Shown: positions 26,330 through 34,412, numbered from the stretch's first letter. The stretch is DNA of 42,237 nt from UBA4717 sp045580165 (GCA_045580165.1 JAZNNG010000053.1:1-42237), one strand, 5' to 3'. Notes: generated from the sequence alone by a model not told the origin. Program-made: numbers and translations.

Positions 26330-27013
26330 ATGCTCGAAAACAACCTCACGGCGCTGATAATTATACTTGCCGCAATTATTATATTTGCGGCATTTGCTCT
26401 TTTCGTTATAATCAAGGTCAAGTCTGCTAAACGAATCAAGCAAATCGAAAATTACGGCAAGCCAAGCGAAAAAAGACTTAAAGAAATGCTTGAAAAAGCT
26501 TTTTTACCGTCTGCAGTATTCAGCGGAGTATATATCCCCTATACAAACGGAGAAAAAGATAAATATACAGAAGTGGACGCGGTGGTAATTCTCAGAAGCG
26601 GCGTCTACGTAATTGAGCTCAAGAGCCACAACGGAAAAATAATCAACGGCGACACCAAATATTGGACACAGATATATAACGACAAACGCATCAGCTTCTA
26701 TAACCCTATATATCAAAATACAACGCACGCAAAGGTTATAACAAATATATTCAAATCAGAGGGACAGTACAATATACCGATATACAACATCGTGGTATTC
26801 TCCTCAACAAAGGTGACCTTTACAAATCACTACCAGAACCTCGTCTTGATGGACGATCTGATCAAATACATCAAAAAAACCGGCAATAACGATGCGATGA
26901 GCATCGCTCAGACCTCAAGACTCAAAACCATTCTTCGTTCTTATATCAGAACCGGACGCAAGGTCGAACAAAACCACAAAAAATCAGTACGCAAAAGAAA
27001 AAGACGCAGATGA
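26330..27013 (+). CDS. Membrane-anchored NERD-domain protein
   Basis: 227 residues. One N-terminal membrane helix (about 6-28) is followed by a NERD (nuclease-related) domain. GKPSEKRLKEML (about 43-54) begins the domain. Core strands are EVDAVVILRSGVYVIELKSHNGKI (about 83-106), giving the D...E-x-K pattern. The C-terminal tail is strongly basic (RKVEQNHKKSVRKRKRRR). Function is unknown; the core residues suggest a PD-(D/E)XK-type nuclease. It starts 4 bases after acpP, so the transcript is shared. Confidence 0.85.
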   Translation: MLENNLTALIIILAAIIIFAAFALFVIIKVKSAKRIKQIENYGKPSEKRLKEMLEKAFLPSAVFSGVYIPYTNGEKDKYTEVDAVVILRSGVYVIELKSHNGKIINGDTKYWTQIYNDKRISFYNPIYQNTTHAKVITNIFKSEGQYNIPIYNIVVFSSTKVTFTNHYQNLVLMDDLIKYIKKTGNNDAMSIAQTSRLKTILRSYIRTGRKVEQNHKKSVRKRKRRR

Positions 27014-27035
27014 CAACGGAGTTTTACTCTGTTGT
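27013..27035 (+). terminator. Terminator-like hairpin after the NERD gene
   Basis: A 9-bp stem ACAACGGAG/CTCTGTTGT with one G-U pair and loop TTTTA, followed by a T-rich stretch. Confidence 0.6.
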
Positions 27036-27076
27036 TATTTGTTTATTTTAACTGAAAATATTTAATCGGTGAAAAT

Positions 27077-29455
27077 ATGACAAACAACATCAAAGAAAAA
27101 TACTTAATTGCAAAAAGAAGACTTTTTGATAAATACTACGACAGAATGAACGATATGCAGCGTTCGTCCGTCTACACCGTAAACGGTCCTCTCCTTGTTC
27201 TCGCAGGTGCGGGAAGCGGAAAAACTACCGTTCTCGTTAACAGAATTTCTCACATAATACGTTACGGAAACGCCTATGAAAGCAGTTATGTTCCCGAAAA
27301 TGTAAGCCAAGCTGACGTTGAACGTATAGAAAAGCTTGCTGAGCTTGAGCGAGAGGAGCTTGGCCATGCATTGGAGGAGTTCGCATCAGAGCCATGTGCT
27401 CCGTGGGCGGTGCTTGCAATTACGTTTACGAACAAAGCGGCAGGAGAAATAAAGGAACGTCTTGTAAACGCGGTTGGAGACGAAAACGCTGCAAAGGAGA
27501 TTTGGGCAGGAACTTTCCACTCAATATGCGTTCGTATCCTCAGAAGATACGGCGAGTCCGTTGGATATTCCTCCTCATTTACAATATACGATACTGATGA
27601 CTCCAAAAAATTAATTTCATCCTGTATGAAAAGGCTTAACATTGACGAAAAAGTCATTTCGGTTAAGACCGTACTGTCGACCATAAGCCGCGCTAAAGAC
27701 AAGCTGATGTCTGCCAAGGAATTTTACGCCGAGGCTTCAAAGGACTTCAGGCTTTCGCATATAGCGCGTATTTATCTCGAATATGAACACGAGTTAAGAA
27801 GCGCAAACGCTCTCGACTTTGATGATATAATTATGCAAACAGTTCTCTTGCTTCAGGAAAACGAAGAAGCAAGAACATATTATCAGAATCGCTTCAAATA
27901 TGTTTGTGTAGACGAGTTCCAGGATACCAATATTGCGCAGTTACGTCTTTGTGAGCTCATTTCAGCTAAGCGGAGAAATATTATGGTAGTCGGCGACGAT
28001 GACCAGAGTATATACAAGTTCCGCGGAGCAACTATCGAAAACATCCTCTCGTTTGACCGAATTTTTGACGAATGTAAGGTCATAAAGCTTGAGCAGAACT
28101 ACCGTTCAACAGCAACAGTTCTTGGGGCAGCAAACGCCATTATCGCAAACAACAATGGCAGAAAAGGAAAAAATCTCTGGACTGACGGTGAGGACGGGGA
28201 CAAGATCACATACAAACAACTACCTAACCAGAATATAGAGGCACAATACATAACAGACAGGATACTTGAAGCAGTCAGACGTGAAAAGCTCAACTTCTCA
28301 GACTTTGCCGTGCTTTACAGAATGAATAGCCAGTCCGCGCCTCTTGAAACAGTGTTCGCAAAAAGCGGTATTCCCTACCGCTTGCTTGGCGGTCTCAGAT
28401 TCTTTGATAGAAAAGAAATCAAGGACATTATAGCGTATCTGTGCATTACCGCAAATCCTCGCGACAGTGTTAGACTTAAAAGAATTATAAACGAGCCAAA
28501 GCGTAAGATCGGCGATACTACGGTATCCGCGGTCGAAGCTCTCGCCGCGCTTGAAAAAACAAGCCTTTTTGACGTTATGAAACGCTCTGCAAGCTATATG
28601 CAGTTAACAAAGGTGTCGGACAAGCTAATTGCCTTTACCGACATGATAGAGGGCTTTTCGCGTCTTCTTGAAATTTCATCCGTTGCCGAGCTTATTACGT
28701 CTGTCGTTGAAGAAACGGGATACCGTGATATGCTTATTGCCGAGGGTGAAACGGGCATCGACAGACTCCGCAACATCGACGAGCTTGTGAACATGGCGAC
28801 TGAATATCAGTCGAATGCAGATGACCTCTCTCTTTCGGGCTTCTTGGAGGAGGTCGCTCTCGTAAGCGACACGGACAATTATGATTCGGATGCCGATGCA
28901 GTAGTGCTGATGACCATCCATAGCGCAAAGGGGCTTGAATTCCCGATCGTATTTTTGCCCGGTCTTGAGGAAGGCATTTTCCCGAGTCTTATGAACGGAG
29001 AAAACGACGATGAGATCGAAGAAGAACGCCGACTTGCGTACGTTGCCGTAACCAGAGCAAAGAAAAAGCTTTTCGTTATGAACGTTCGCGAAAGAATGAT
29101 GTTCGGTAAGACGAGATACAATAAGCCCTCAAGATTTTTGGAAGAAATACCCGAAAAATACATTGATGACCAGAACGAGATAAGACGCGATTTCACGCCA
29201 AGCACCTCTTATCCGAGGACACAGATATCTAAAGAGCTGACCACTCCTCACATCGCGTCCACTCCAATAAAGCGCGCACCGACCGAAACATTCACCGTAG
29301 GAGAGTCTGTAGTTCATCCCACGTTTGGCGACGGTATTATCCTATCCGTTCAAAAAATGGGGGCGGATGCGCTATACGAGGTAGCGTTTGCCAGTGTTGG
29401 CACAAAAAAGCTTATGGCGACCTTTGCCAAGCTAAAAAAGAAGGGGGGGTCGTAA
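27077..29455 (+). CDS. pcrA: ATP-dependent 3'-5' DNA helicase PcrA/UvrD
   Basis: 792 residues. Superfamily 1A helicase for repair and plasmid or rolling-circle replication. Motif I AGAGSGKTTVL near residue 42, Ia AITFTNKAAGEI, II CVDEFQDTN, III VVGDDDQSIYKFRGA, IV LEQNYRS, V MTIHSAKGLEFPIVFLPG and VI EEERRLAYVAVTRAK are intact. The C-terminal Tudor-like RNAP-interacting domain (VGESVVHPTFGDGIILSV) is also present. An acidic helical insertion of about 40 residues (roughly 62-106) lies between motifs I and Ia, absent from Bacillus PcrA. Confidence 0.96.
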   Translation: MTNNIKEKYLIAKRRLFDKYYDRMNDMQRSSVYTVNGPLLVLAGAGSGKTTVLVNRISHIIRYGNAYESSYVPENVSQADVERIEKLAELEREELGHALEEFASEPCAPWAVLAITFTNKAAGEIKERLVNAVGDENAAKEIWAGTFHSICVRILRRYGESVGYSSSFTIYDTDDSKKLISSCMKRLNIDEKVISVKTVLSTISRAKDKLMSAKEFYAEASKDFRLSHIARIYLEYEHELRSANALDFDDIIMQTVLLLQENEEARTYYQNRFKYVCVDEFQDTNIAQLRLCELISAKRRNIMVVGDDDQSIYKFRGATIENILSFDRIFDECKVIKLEQNYRSTATVLGAANAIIANNNGRKGKNLWTDGEDGDKITYKQLPNQNIEAQYITDRILEAVRREKLNFSDFAVLYRMNSQSAPLETVFAKSGIPYRLLGGLRFFDRKEIKDIIAYLCITANPRDSVRLKRIINEPKRKIGDTTVSAVEALAALEKTSLFDVMKRSASYMQLTKVSDKLIAFTDMIEGFSRLLEISSVAELITSVVEETGYRDMLIAEGETGIDRLRNIDELVNMATEYQSNADDLSLSGFLEEVALVSDTDNYDSDADAVVLMTIHSAKGLEFPIVFLPGLEEGIFPSLMNGENDDEIEEERRLAYVAVTRAKKKLFVMNVRERMMFGKTRYNKPSRFLEEIPEKYIDDQNEIRRDFTPSTSYPRTQISKELTTPHIASTPIKRAPTETFTVGESVVHPTFGDGIILSVQKMGADALYEVAFASVGTKKLMATFAKLKKKGGS

Positions 29456-29456
29456 T

Positions 29457-30104
29457 ATGACCAAAAAGAAAAAGGCGGTATTGACCGCGGTAATTTTAAT
29501 GCTCATAATTACGGTTGTGGGAATCATTTATCTAAGCAACGAAAGCACGGATGACCCTGAATTTATCTCATCATTCGTTTACGAGTACACGGTAGACCAT
29601 CCGTCTTATATTTTCTATACGCCCGATTATAACGCTGATATAACCAAGGATGAGGATTACTTAAAGCAAGTACCGTACGTTTACTACACAAACGGTGGTA
29701 TAACCGAGTGTATAACCGAAGAAAACTATTCGGATTACGGACCCCTCGTTGAGTTTTTCGGCAAATATTTCGATTCGCTTAAAGCAGGCGATACCGAAAC
29801 CTACATTTCACTGCATTCAGACAGATACTTCGCTAACAACTTCAAGCCCTATCAGATAGCTCCTCAGCGTTTATACAACATACGGATAGAGCTCATTGCT
29901 TCCGCAATGGTTAATGACCCTCTTTACGGTAACGTTGAAAAGGCGATAGTTGAAACGTCGTATATGATAATGAAAAACGACGGAACGTTCAGGACAGACA
30001 TCGGAAGCGACTCGTCAAGAAAGCAATATCTTGAAGTAGTTTATGACGATGAAAGCATTTTCATAGATGCGGTAGGGTATTCCTTCAAATATCCTGGAGA
30101 ATAA
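29457..30104 (+). CDS. Membrane-anchored protein of unknown function
   Basis: 215 residues. A basic N-terminus (TKKKKA) is followed by one membrane helix (about 8-26) and an external domain of about 185 residues. Segments LVEFFGKYFDSLKAGDTETYISLHSD and NIRIELIA...VETSYMI suggest an NTF2-like alpha+beta cone, which is inference. It starts one base after pcrA. Its stop lies three bases before the left inverted repeat of the XRE island. Confidence 0.7.
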   Translation: MTKKKKAVLTAVILMLIITVVGIIYLSNESTDDPEFISSFVYEYTVDHPSYIFYTPDYNADITKDEDYLKQVPYVYYTNGGITECITEENYSDYGPLVEFFGKYFDSLKAGDTETYISLHSDRYFANNFKPYQIAPQRLYNIRIELIASAMVNDPLYGNVEKAIVETSYMIMKNDGTFRTDIGSDSSRKQYLEVVYDDESIFIDAVGYSFKYPGE

Positions 30105-30106
30105 AC

Positions 30107-30187
30107 AAAAAGCAACGCCCTCGCCTCTGCAACTTTAGCGGATAAAGTACGAACACCACCAAGAAAATCTCTTTGGTGGTGTTTTTC
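30107..30187 (+). repeat. Left arm of ~80-bp inverted repeat, containing a terminator hairpin
   Basis: It begins AAAAAGCAACGCC, contains TGCAA and TTAGCGG blocks, and ends in a hairpin AACACCACCAA/TTGGTGGTGTT followed by T's (30152-30187). The same blocks occur in reverse complement at 31804-31882. As placed, the hairpin can also terminate the pcrA transcript. Confidence 0.8.
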
Positions 30188-30205
30188 TGTCGGAGTGAAC
30201 TTATG

Positions 30206-30424
30206 AAAGGCTCCCTCCGGGAGGGAGCTGGATTTTGCGTAGCAAAAGACTGAGGGAGAGCGCGTGACAATAAAATCCGCGCAAATTGCAAGTCACGCGG
30301 GCTCCTTCCACCACTTCGTGGTCCCCCGTCTCGCTTCGGCTCGGTCACGCTCGGGCTCTGACACCACACCGTGGTGTCATTCACTACCCTCGCGCCGCTT
30401 CGCTGCCTCCCGGAGGAAGGCTTT
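30206..30424. mobile_element. MITE-like palindromic element with 23-bp terminal inverted repeats
   Basis: The termini at 30206-30228 and 30402-30424 are inverted copies of each other with 20 of 23 matching bases. Each contains the self-complementary core CCTCCGGGAGG or CCTCCCGGAGG. Inside lie more hairpins: TTTTGC/GCAAAA (30233-30247), CGCGTGAC/GTCACGCG (30261-30299) and GACACCAC/GTGGTGTC (30360-30378). There is no transposase and no clear target duplication. The GGCTCCCTC...GAGGGAG wording resembles dispersed repeats I recall from gut Clostridia; that is not verified. Confidence 0.65.
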
Positions 30425-30468
30425 TGCTTGTCATTCCTCTGTGTATAGTGGGTTCGGGCTTCTACCCG

Positions 30469-30494
30469 ATAGTGCGTGGACTGCCACGCGCTAT
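30469..30494. repeat. 11-bp hairpin
   Basis: ATAGTGCGTGG, loop ACTG, CCACGCGCTAT, with one wobble pair. Part of the stem-loop string before the XRE gene. Confidence 0.6.
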
Positions 30495-30498
30495 GCTT

Positions 30499-30534
30499 GC
30501 CCCAGACACAAGCGTCGCCCCAGACACAAGCGTC
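30499..30534. repeat. Perfect tandem duplication of an 18-bp unit
   Basis: Two exact copies of GCCCCAGACACAAGCGTC, 30499-30516 and 30517-30534. The length is a multiple of three, but no gene is believed here. Confidence 0.9.
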
Positions 30535-30540
30535 GAAAAA

Positions 30541-30569
30541 GCGGAAATCAACCTAAGGTTGACTTTTGC
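30541..30569. repeat. 13-bp imperfect hairpin
   Basis: Arms 30541-30553 and 30557-30569 with core TCAACC-TAA-GGTTGA, two wobbles and one mismatch. Confidence 0.5.
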
Positions 30570-30594
30570 TTGTAAAAAATATCTTTTTATTATG

Positions 30595-30638
30595 TTGGAA
30601 AGAACAGAATGATGTGCTATAATTATTACAGTGATCAC
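30595..30638 (+). promoter_or_regulatory. XRE gene promoter with palindromic operator candidate
   Basis: TTGGAA (30595-30600), 17-base spacer ending TGC, TATAAT (30618-30623; extended -10). The palindrome GTGATCAC at 30631-30638 lies at the expected start of transcription, a plausible autoregulatory site. Confidence 0.6.
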
Positions 30639-30665
30639 AAAAATCTATTTTGAGGAGAAAATCTC

Positions 30666-31751
30666 ATGAATATCGGAATAAATATATACACTCTCCGCAA
30701 GGAAAAGAAAATCACGCAAGCACAGCTTGCTGAAAAGCTTGGAGTATCGGAACAGGCTATTTCTAAATGGGAAAATAATCAATGTGCTCCCGATGTAAGC
30801 CTTTTTCCAATCATTGCAGATTATTTCGGTGTTTCAATTGATCGCCTTTTTGGATATCACATGAACAGCTATGCCGATGAAGTTAAGGCGGTTATGAAGG
30901 TAGCTGACGGCAGTAAGGATACATATAAAGAAATTGAGATTCTTACTAAAGGTCTTGAAAAATATCCGAACAGTCCTGATCTGAAAATCGCTCTTGCTTT
31001 CTCCTTATCTATGGTCAATCGAATTTCAGAGAATGAAAATGAGCAAAATAACGCAATTGAAAAAGCAATTAAGCTATGTACAGAAGTTATAGATACTTGT
31101 GGGGACATCAATTATGTAGATAACGCACTCAATATGTTGACCCGTATTTACGGGGAAACTGGAGAACACGCAAAAGCTCTCGATACTGTAAAAAAAATCA
31201 GTGCAGATAATTACTTTTTCAGAATTGTCGGCATCGCAACAACTTACGGATACGCACACAACGATGCTGCTTTAATGCGGTTTGTTGAGCAGAATCTGTT
31301 TCACTGCTGGTTAGCAGCAGATTTGAATTTACAGGTACTTACATCAAGATTAACTGAAATGGGGCGATACTCCGAATCAGTAGAGTTTGGAAAGCTTCAT
31401 TTGAAACTGTTGTCTGTTTTTGATGATGGGTGTCGTGATTTTTATTCTGCTCATAAATTTTTTGCCGCATTGGCACTTGCTCATAATTACAGGAAACTCG
31501 AAGATAAAGCGAATTGTCTGGAAGCGATCAGGCAGGTATTCCATTTTGGCATACAAATCAATTCGGCAGATAATAAGCGTGACTATCATATTTCCGTACG
31601 TAATCCACTGTATTTTGCAAATATAGAGGACGGAGAAGCAATGGAAGAATACCTCTCTGGCACCCCTTATGAATCAATGCTTGTGTCATTTGACAAGTTC
31701 TTTGGAAATGATGAAGAATATATCATGATCAAGAAAAATGCACTTGCGTAA
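30666..31751 (+). CDS. XRE-family transcriptional regulator with helical-repeat C-terminus
   Basis: 361 residues. An N-terminal HTH_3 domain (about 3-60: LRKEKKITQAQLAEKLGVSE, then AISKWENN) would bind DNA. Residues about 75-340 form helix pairs resembling TPR repeats (LTKGLEKYPNSPDLKIALAF, ALNMLTRIYGETGEHAKALD), as in peptide-responsive or ligand-sensing XRE proteins. RBS GAGGAG is present. It is the only gene between the two ~80-bp inverted repeats. Codon choice looks less biased than in neighbouring genes, which together with the repeats suggests acquisition. The regulated targets are unknown. Confidence 0.88.
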   Translation: MNIGINIYTLRKEKKITQAQLAEKLGVSEQAISKWENNQCAPDVSLFPIIADYFGVSIDRLFGYHMNSYADEVKAVMKVADGSKDTYKEIEILTKGLEKYPNSPDLKIALAFSLSMVNRISENENEQNNAIEKAIKLCTEVIDTCGDINYVDNALNMLTRIYGETGEHAKALDTVKKISADNYFFRIVGIATTYGYAHNDAALMRFVEQNLFHCWLAADLNLQVLTSRLTEMGRYSESVEFGKLHLKLLSVFDDGCRDFYSAHKFFAALALAHNYRKLEDKANCLEAIRQVFHFGIQINSADNKRDYHISVRNPLYFANIEDGEAMEEYLSGTPYESMLVSFDKFFGNDEEYIMIKKNALA

Positions 31752-31803
31752 TCCCCCGTCTTGCCCCGCCTCGCGTGGGGCATTTCTTTGCTTTCTGCAT
31801 ATC

Positions 31804-31882
31804 AAAAAGCCACCACAAAAAATGTGGTGGCTTTTTTCAATTTTACCGCTAATTTTGCACTCCGTCCGTGGCGTTGCTTTTT
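31804..31882 (-). repeat. Right arm of ~80-bp inverted repeat, containing a terminator hairpin
   Basis: Reverse-complement counterpart of 30107-30187. The outer 13 bases are identical (AAAAAGCAACGCC on the minus strand) and the TGCAA and TTAGCGG blocks are shared. The inner hairpin AAAAAGCCACCACA/TGTGGTGGCTTTTT (31804-31837) also terminates the XRE transcript. Confidence 0.8.
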
Positions 31883-31885
31883 TAT

Positions 31886-31917
31886 CATAAAGCTATATTT
31901 TGCATAAATTATTATTA
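31886..31917 (+). promoter_or_regulatory. Promoter-like motif before dpaA, shared with the small-protein trio
   Basis: CATAAA, 10 bases, GCATAAATTATTATTA. CATAAATTA fits the sigmaK -10 pattern CATAnnnTA. No clear -35 AC is visible. Confidence 0.4.
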
Positions 31918-31946
31918 GGTTCCGCAGAAAGTACAGGTGTCTTATA

Positions 31947-32792
31947 ATGAACAAAATTCTCCTTCTCGGAGGGGATGAAAGAATGGTATATGCATCAAAA
32001 TATTTAAGCGAGTCCGGCTATCTCGTAAAGTGCCTTAACTTTATAACAGAGCATGATTTGAATAAATACTTTGAATCTATAAATGAGCAAGACGTAATAG
32101 TTCTCCCGATGCCACTCAGCCGTGATAATGTTTATATTAACGGTACGGTAAGCGCTATGGGCGAACTGAAAATTTCAGATTTATTTTCACACATTGATGA
32201 GAAAACGGTCTTAGTATCAAGCATAAATCCAAAAGAGGACGTTTTTGAATGCAATAAATTTTATAACTATTCAGAGAGCGAGGCATACGTACTTGAAAAT
32301 GCGTATATAACTGCCGAGGGTGCGGTCGCACACTTACTTCAGCATTCACCTAAAACATTGAAAAGCTCGTCGGTATTGATACTCGGATGGGGACGGATAG
32401 CAAAATATCTTCATCGCATAATAAACGTTTTTACAAATAACGTGTCGGTAGTTTTGAGAAACAGGGATACTTTATCAGCTCTTAAAGAAAACGGAATTGA
32501 TGCGTATTCTTTTACCGAATTAAGCTCGAAAATTCAAGGATACGATATTATAATAAATACAGTTCCGTCCAGCGTTCTGAGTGAAGATATCCTTAGATGC
32601 ACTAAACAAACCGCCTATATTTCCGAGCTTGCCTCATCTCCCGGAGGATACGACCACGAGCTCGCTCAACGTCTTGGCAGAAGCTCATATATTTTACGCG
32701 GTCTGCCGGGATCTTGTGCACCGCAATCCGCAGGCGAAGCTCTCGGGAAATGTATTATTTCATATATAGAAAACGGAGGCAACGAAATTTGA
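31947..32792 (+). CDS. dpaA: Dipicolinate synthase subunit A
   Basis: 281 residues. Catalyses formation of dipicolinic acid from dihydrodipicolinate in the mother cell, with DpaB. N-terminal domain opens KILLLGGDERMVYASKYL, a DpaA hallmark. The nucleotide-binding motif LILGWGRIAKYLHRI lies near residue 144. The C-terminal LASSPGGYDHELAQRLG and RGLPGSCAPQSAGE are conserved family segments. It overlaps dpaB by TTGA. Unlike Bacillus, no asd or dapA genes follow. Confidence 0.93.
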   Translation: MNKILLLGGDERMVYASKYLSESGYLVKCLNFITEHDLNKYFESINEQDVIVLPMPLSRDNVYINGTVSAMGELKISDLFSHIDEKTVLVSSINPKEDVFECNKFYNYSESEAYVLENAYITAEGAVAHLLQHSPKTLKSSSVLILGWGRIAKYLHRIINVFTNNVSVVLRNRDTLSALKENGIDAYSFTELSSKIQGYDIIINTVPSSVLSEDILRCTKQTAYISELASSPGGYDHELAQRLGRSSYILRGLPGSCAPQSAGEALGKCIISYIENGGNEI

Positions 32793-33355
32793 TAGGATAT
32801 GCAATATGCGGATCATTCTGCACACATAAAAAATCTCTTGAGATCTTGGAAAAATTAAAGTCAATATATCACGACGTCTTACCAATTATCAGTGAAAACG
32901 CGGCAAGCACGGATACACGCTTCGGAAGTCACACGGATCTTATAACAAAGGTCAGTCAAACCTGTGAAAGAGAGCCCATACTTACGATTAAAGATGCAGA
33001 GCCTCTCGGACCAAAAATCAACCTTGATCTTCTGATAATTGCTCCCTGTACTGGTAACACTCTTGCAAAGCTTGCAAACGGTATAACCGACACGTCTGTA
33101 ACCATGGCTGCAAAGGCACATATGAGAAACTCAAGACCTCTTCTCATTGCCCTTGCAAGCAACGACGGTATGTCGGCAAATCTTTCAAATATAGGAAAGC
33201 TTATGAACAAAAAATCGGTATATTTTGTTCCTATGCTTCAGGATGACGTCATAAAGAAGCCTCACTCACTCGTTGCGGATTTTGATTTGATCGAGCAAGC
33301 GGCGACAAATGCTCTAAATGAAAGTCAGTTGAGGCCTGTTTTCAAAACTATCTGA
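32789..33355 (+). CDS. dpaB: Dipicolinate synthase subunit B
   Basis: 188 residues. Flavoprotein-like subunit of dipicolinate synthase (SpoVFB/DpaB). It opens LIGYAICGSFCTHKKSLE and contains LLIIAPCTGNTLAKLANGITDT near residue 77 and PLLIALASNDGMSANL near 113. The start is TTG at 32789-32791, with CGGAGG nine bases upstream and a four-base overlap with dpaA. A longer in-frame ATG at 32714 would run 75 bases into dpaA and add a non-homologous Arg-rich head. DPA loading gives spores heat resistance. Confidence 0.92.
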   Translation: MIGYAICGSFCTHKKSLEILEKLKSIYHDVLPIISENAASTDTRFGSHTDLITKVSQTCEREPILTIKDAEPLGPKINLDLLIIAPCTGNTLAKLANGITDTSVTMAAKAHMRNSRPLLIALASNDGMSANLSNIGKLMNKKSVYFVPMLQDDVIKKPHSLVADFDLIEQAATNALNESQLRPVFKTI

Positions 33356-33387
33356 TAAAAAAGATCAAACATTTTAATTCATATTCC

Positions 33388-33416
33388 TTGACAAACAATT
33401 ACCGAGATATTATAAT
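33388..33416 (+). promoter_or_regulatory. Consensus sigmaA promoter for glucokinase
   Basis: TTGACA (33388-33393), 17-base spacer, TATAAT (33411-33416). Confidence 0.85.
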
Positions 33417-33447
33417 AACCATAGTAATTATTTGTGAGGTATAAACT

Positions 33448-34407
33448 ATGTATTACATTGGTATTGATCTCGGCGGCACTAACATCGCTGTCGGTATCGT
33501 TAATAAAGATTATAAGATAGTTGCTAAAGGAAGCGTTCCGACAGGCGCAGAGCGCGACGGTAAGCTCGTTATCCGTGATATGGCAACTCTTTGCGAGGAT
33601 CTCGTTAAGAAGGCAGGACTTACCTTTGACGACATCGAATACGCAGGAATCGCTTCTCCCGGAACAGCAAATCCCGTAACAGGCTATATCGAATACGCGA
33701 ACAATCTCAACTTCAAGGACTTCCCTATCGCAGATATTCTTAAGAGTTATATTCCATTGAAGAAGGTATACGTAGAGAATGACGCTAATGCAGCTGCAAA
33801 GGGCGAGGCTGTGGCAGGTGCCGCAAAGGGCGTTAAAGATGCAATAATGATAACTCTTGGTACAGGTGTAGGCGGCGGAATCATTATAGACGGAAAGATA
33901 TATTCAGGATTTAATTTCGCAGGCGGAGAGCTCGGGCACACGGTTATCGAGCACAACGGCAGACCCTGCTCCTGCGGAAGACTCGGTTGTTGGGAAGCAT
34001 ATAGCTCCGCAACAGGTCTTATCAATATGACCAAAGAAAAGATTGATCAATGCAAAGCCGACGGACGCGTTACCGTTATGACTGAAATGGCAGAGAAAGA
34101 CGGAAAAGTCAGCGGTAAGACCGCTTTCGCCGCTATGAAAAAGGGCGATGCGGCAGGTGCCGAGGTCGTTGATGAGTATATCAGTTATCTCGCTTGCGGT
34201 CTTTCTAATATGATAAACATCTTTATGCCGGAGATACTCGTTATCGGCGGCGGAATTTGCAACGAAGGCGACAATCTTCTTGTTCCGCTTAACAAAAAGA
34301 TAGCTGGAGAAACCTACGGTGCAAGAACCGAAAAGGTTACAAAGATTAAGACCGCAGAGCTCGGTAACGATGCAGGTATCATAGGTGCGGCAGTTCTCGG
34401 ACTTTAA
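33448..34407 (+). CDS. glcK: ROK-family glucokinase
   Basis: 319 residues. Phosphorylates glucose with ATP in the cytoplasm. The N-terminal phosphate motif is GIDLGGTNIAVGIV and the catalytic Asp lies in VENDANAAAKGEA near residue 112. TLGTGVGGGIIIDG and the ROK zinc motif CSCGRLGCWEAYSS (about 172-185, with the upstream GGELGHTVIEH) follow. No HTH, so it is a kinase rather than a ROK repressor. A strong promoter and monocistronic arrangement suggest high constitutive expression. Confidence 0.93.
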   Translation: MYYIGIDLGGTNIAVGIVNKDYKIVAKGSVPTGAERDGKLVIRDMATLCEDLVKKAGLTFDDIEYAGIASPGTANPVTGYIEYANNLNFKDFPIADILKSYIPLKKVYVENDANAAAKGEAVAGAAKGVKDAIMITLGTGVGGGIIIDGKIYSGFNFAGGELGHTVIEHNGRPCSCGRLGCWEAYSSATGLINMTKEKIDQCKADGRVTVMTEMAEKDGKVSGKTAFAAMKKGDAAGAEVVDEYISYLACGLSNMINIFMPEILVIGGGICNEGDNLLVPLNKKIAGETYGARTEKVTKIKTAELGNDAGIIGAAVLGL

Positions 34408-34412
34408 TAAAA

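Larger units (their letters stand above)
30105..30665. other. Gene-free repeat region before the XRE gene
   Basis: 561 bases without a credible gene. It holds the left inverted-repeat arm (30107-30187), the MITE-like element (30206-30424), an 11-bp hairpin (30469-30494), the 18-bp tandem repeat (30499-30534), another hairpin (30541-30569) and the XRE promoter. Short open frames here encode Arg/Ser-rich repeat translation and are not convincing. Confidence 0.85.

Noticed and set aside
30264..30612. Two overlapping Arg/Ser-rich open frames of about 100 residues
   Set aside because: They translate the MITE-like element and tandem repeat, have no RBS and resemble the spurious proteins usually called from dispersed repeats.
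32714..32788. Longer dpaB N-terminus
   Set aside because: Inside dpaA, Arg-rich, no RBS; TTG 32789 fits better.
33448..34407. ROK transcriptional repressor
   Set aside because: No N-terminal helix-turn-helix; the chain starts directly with the phosphate-binding motif.
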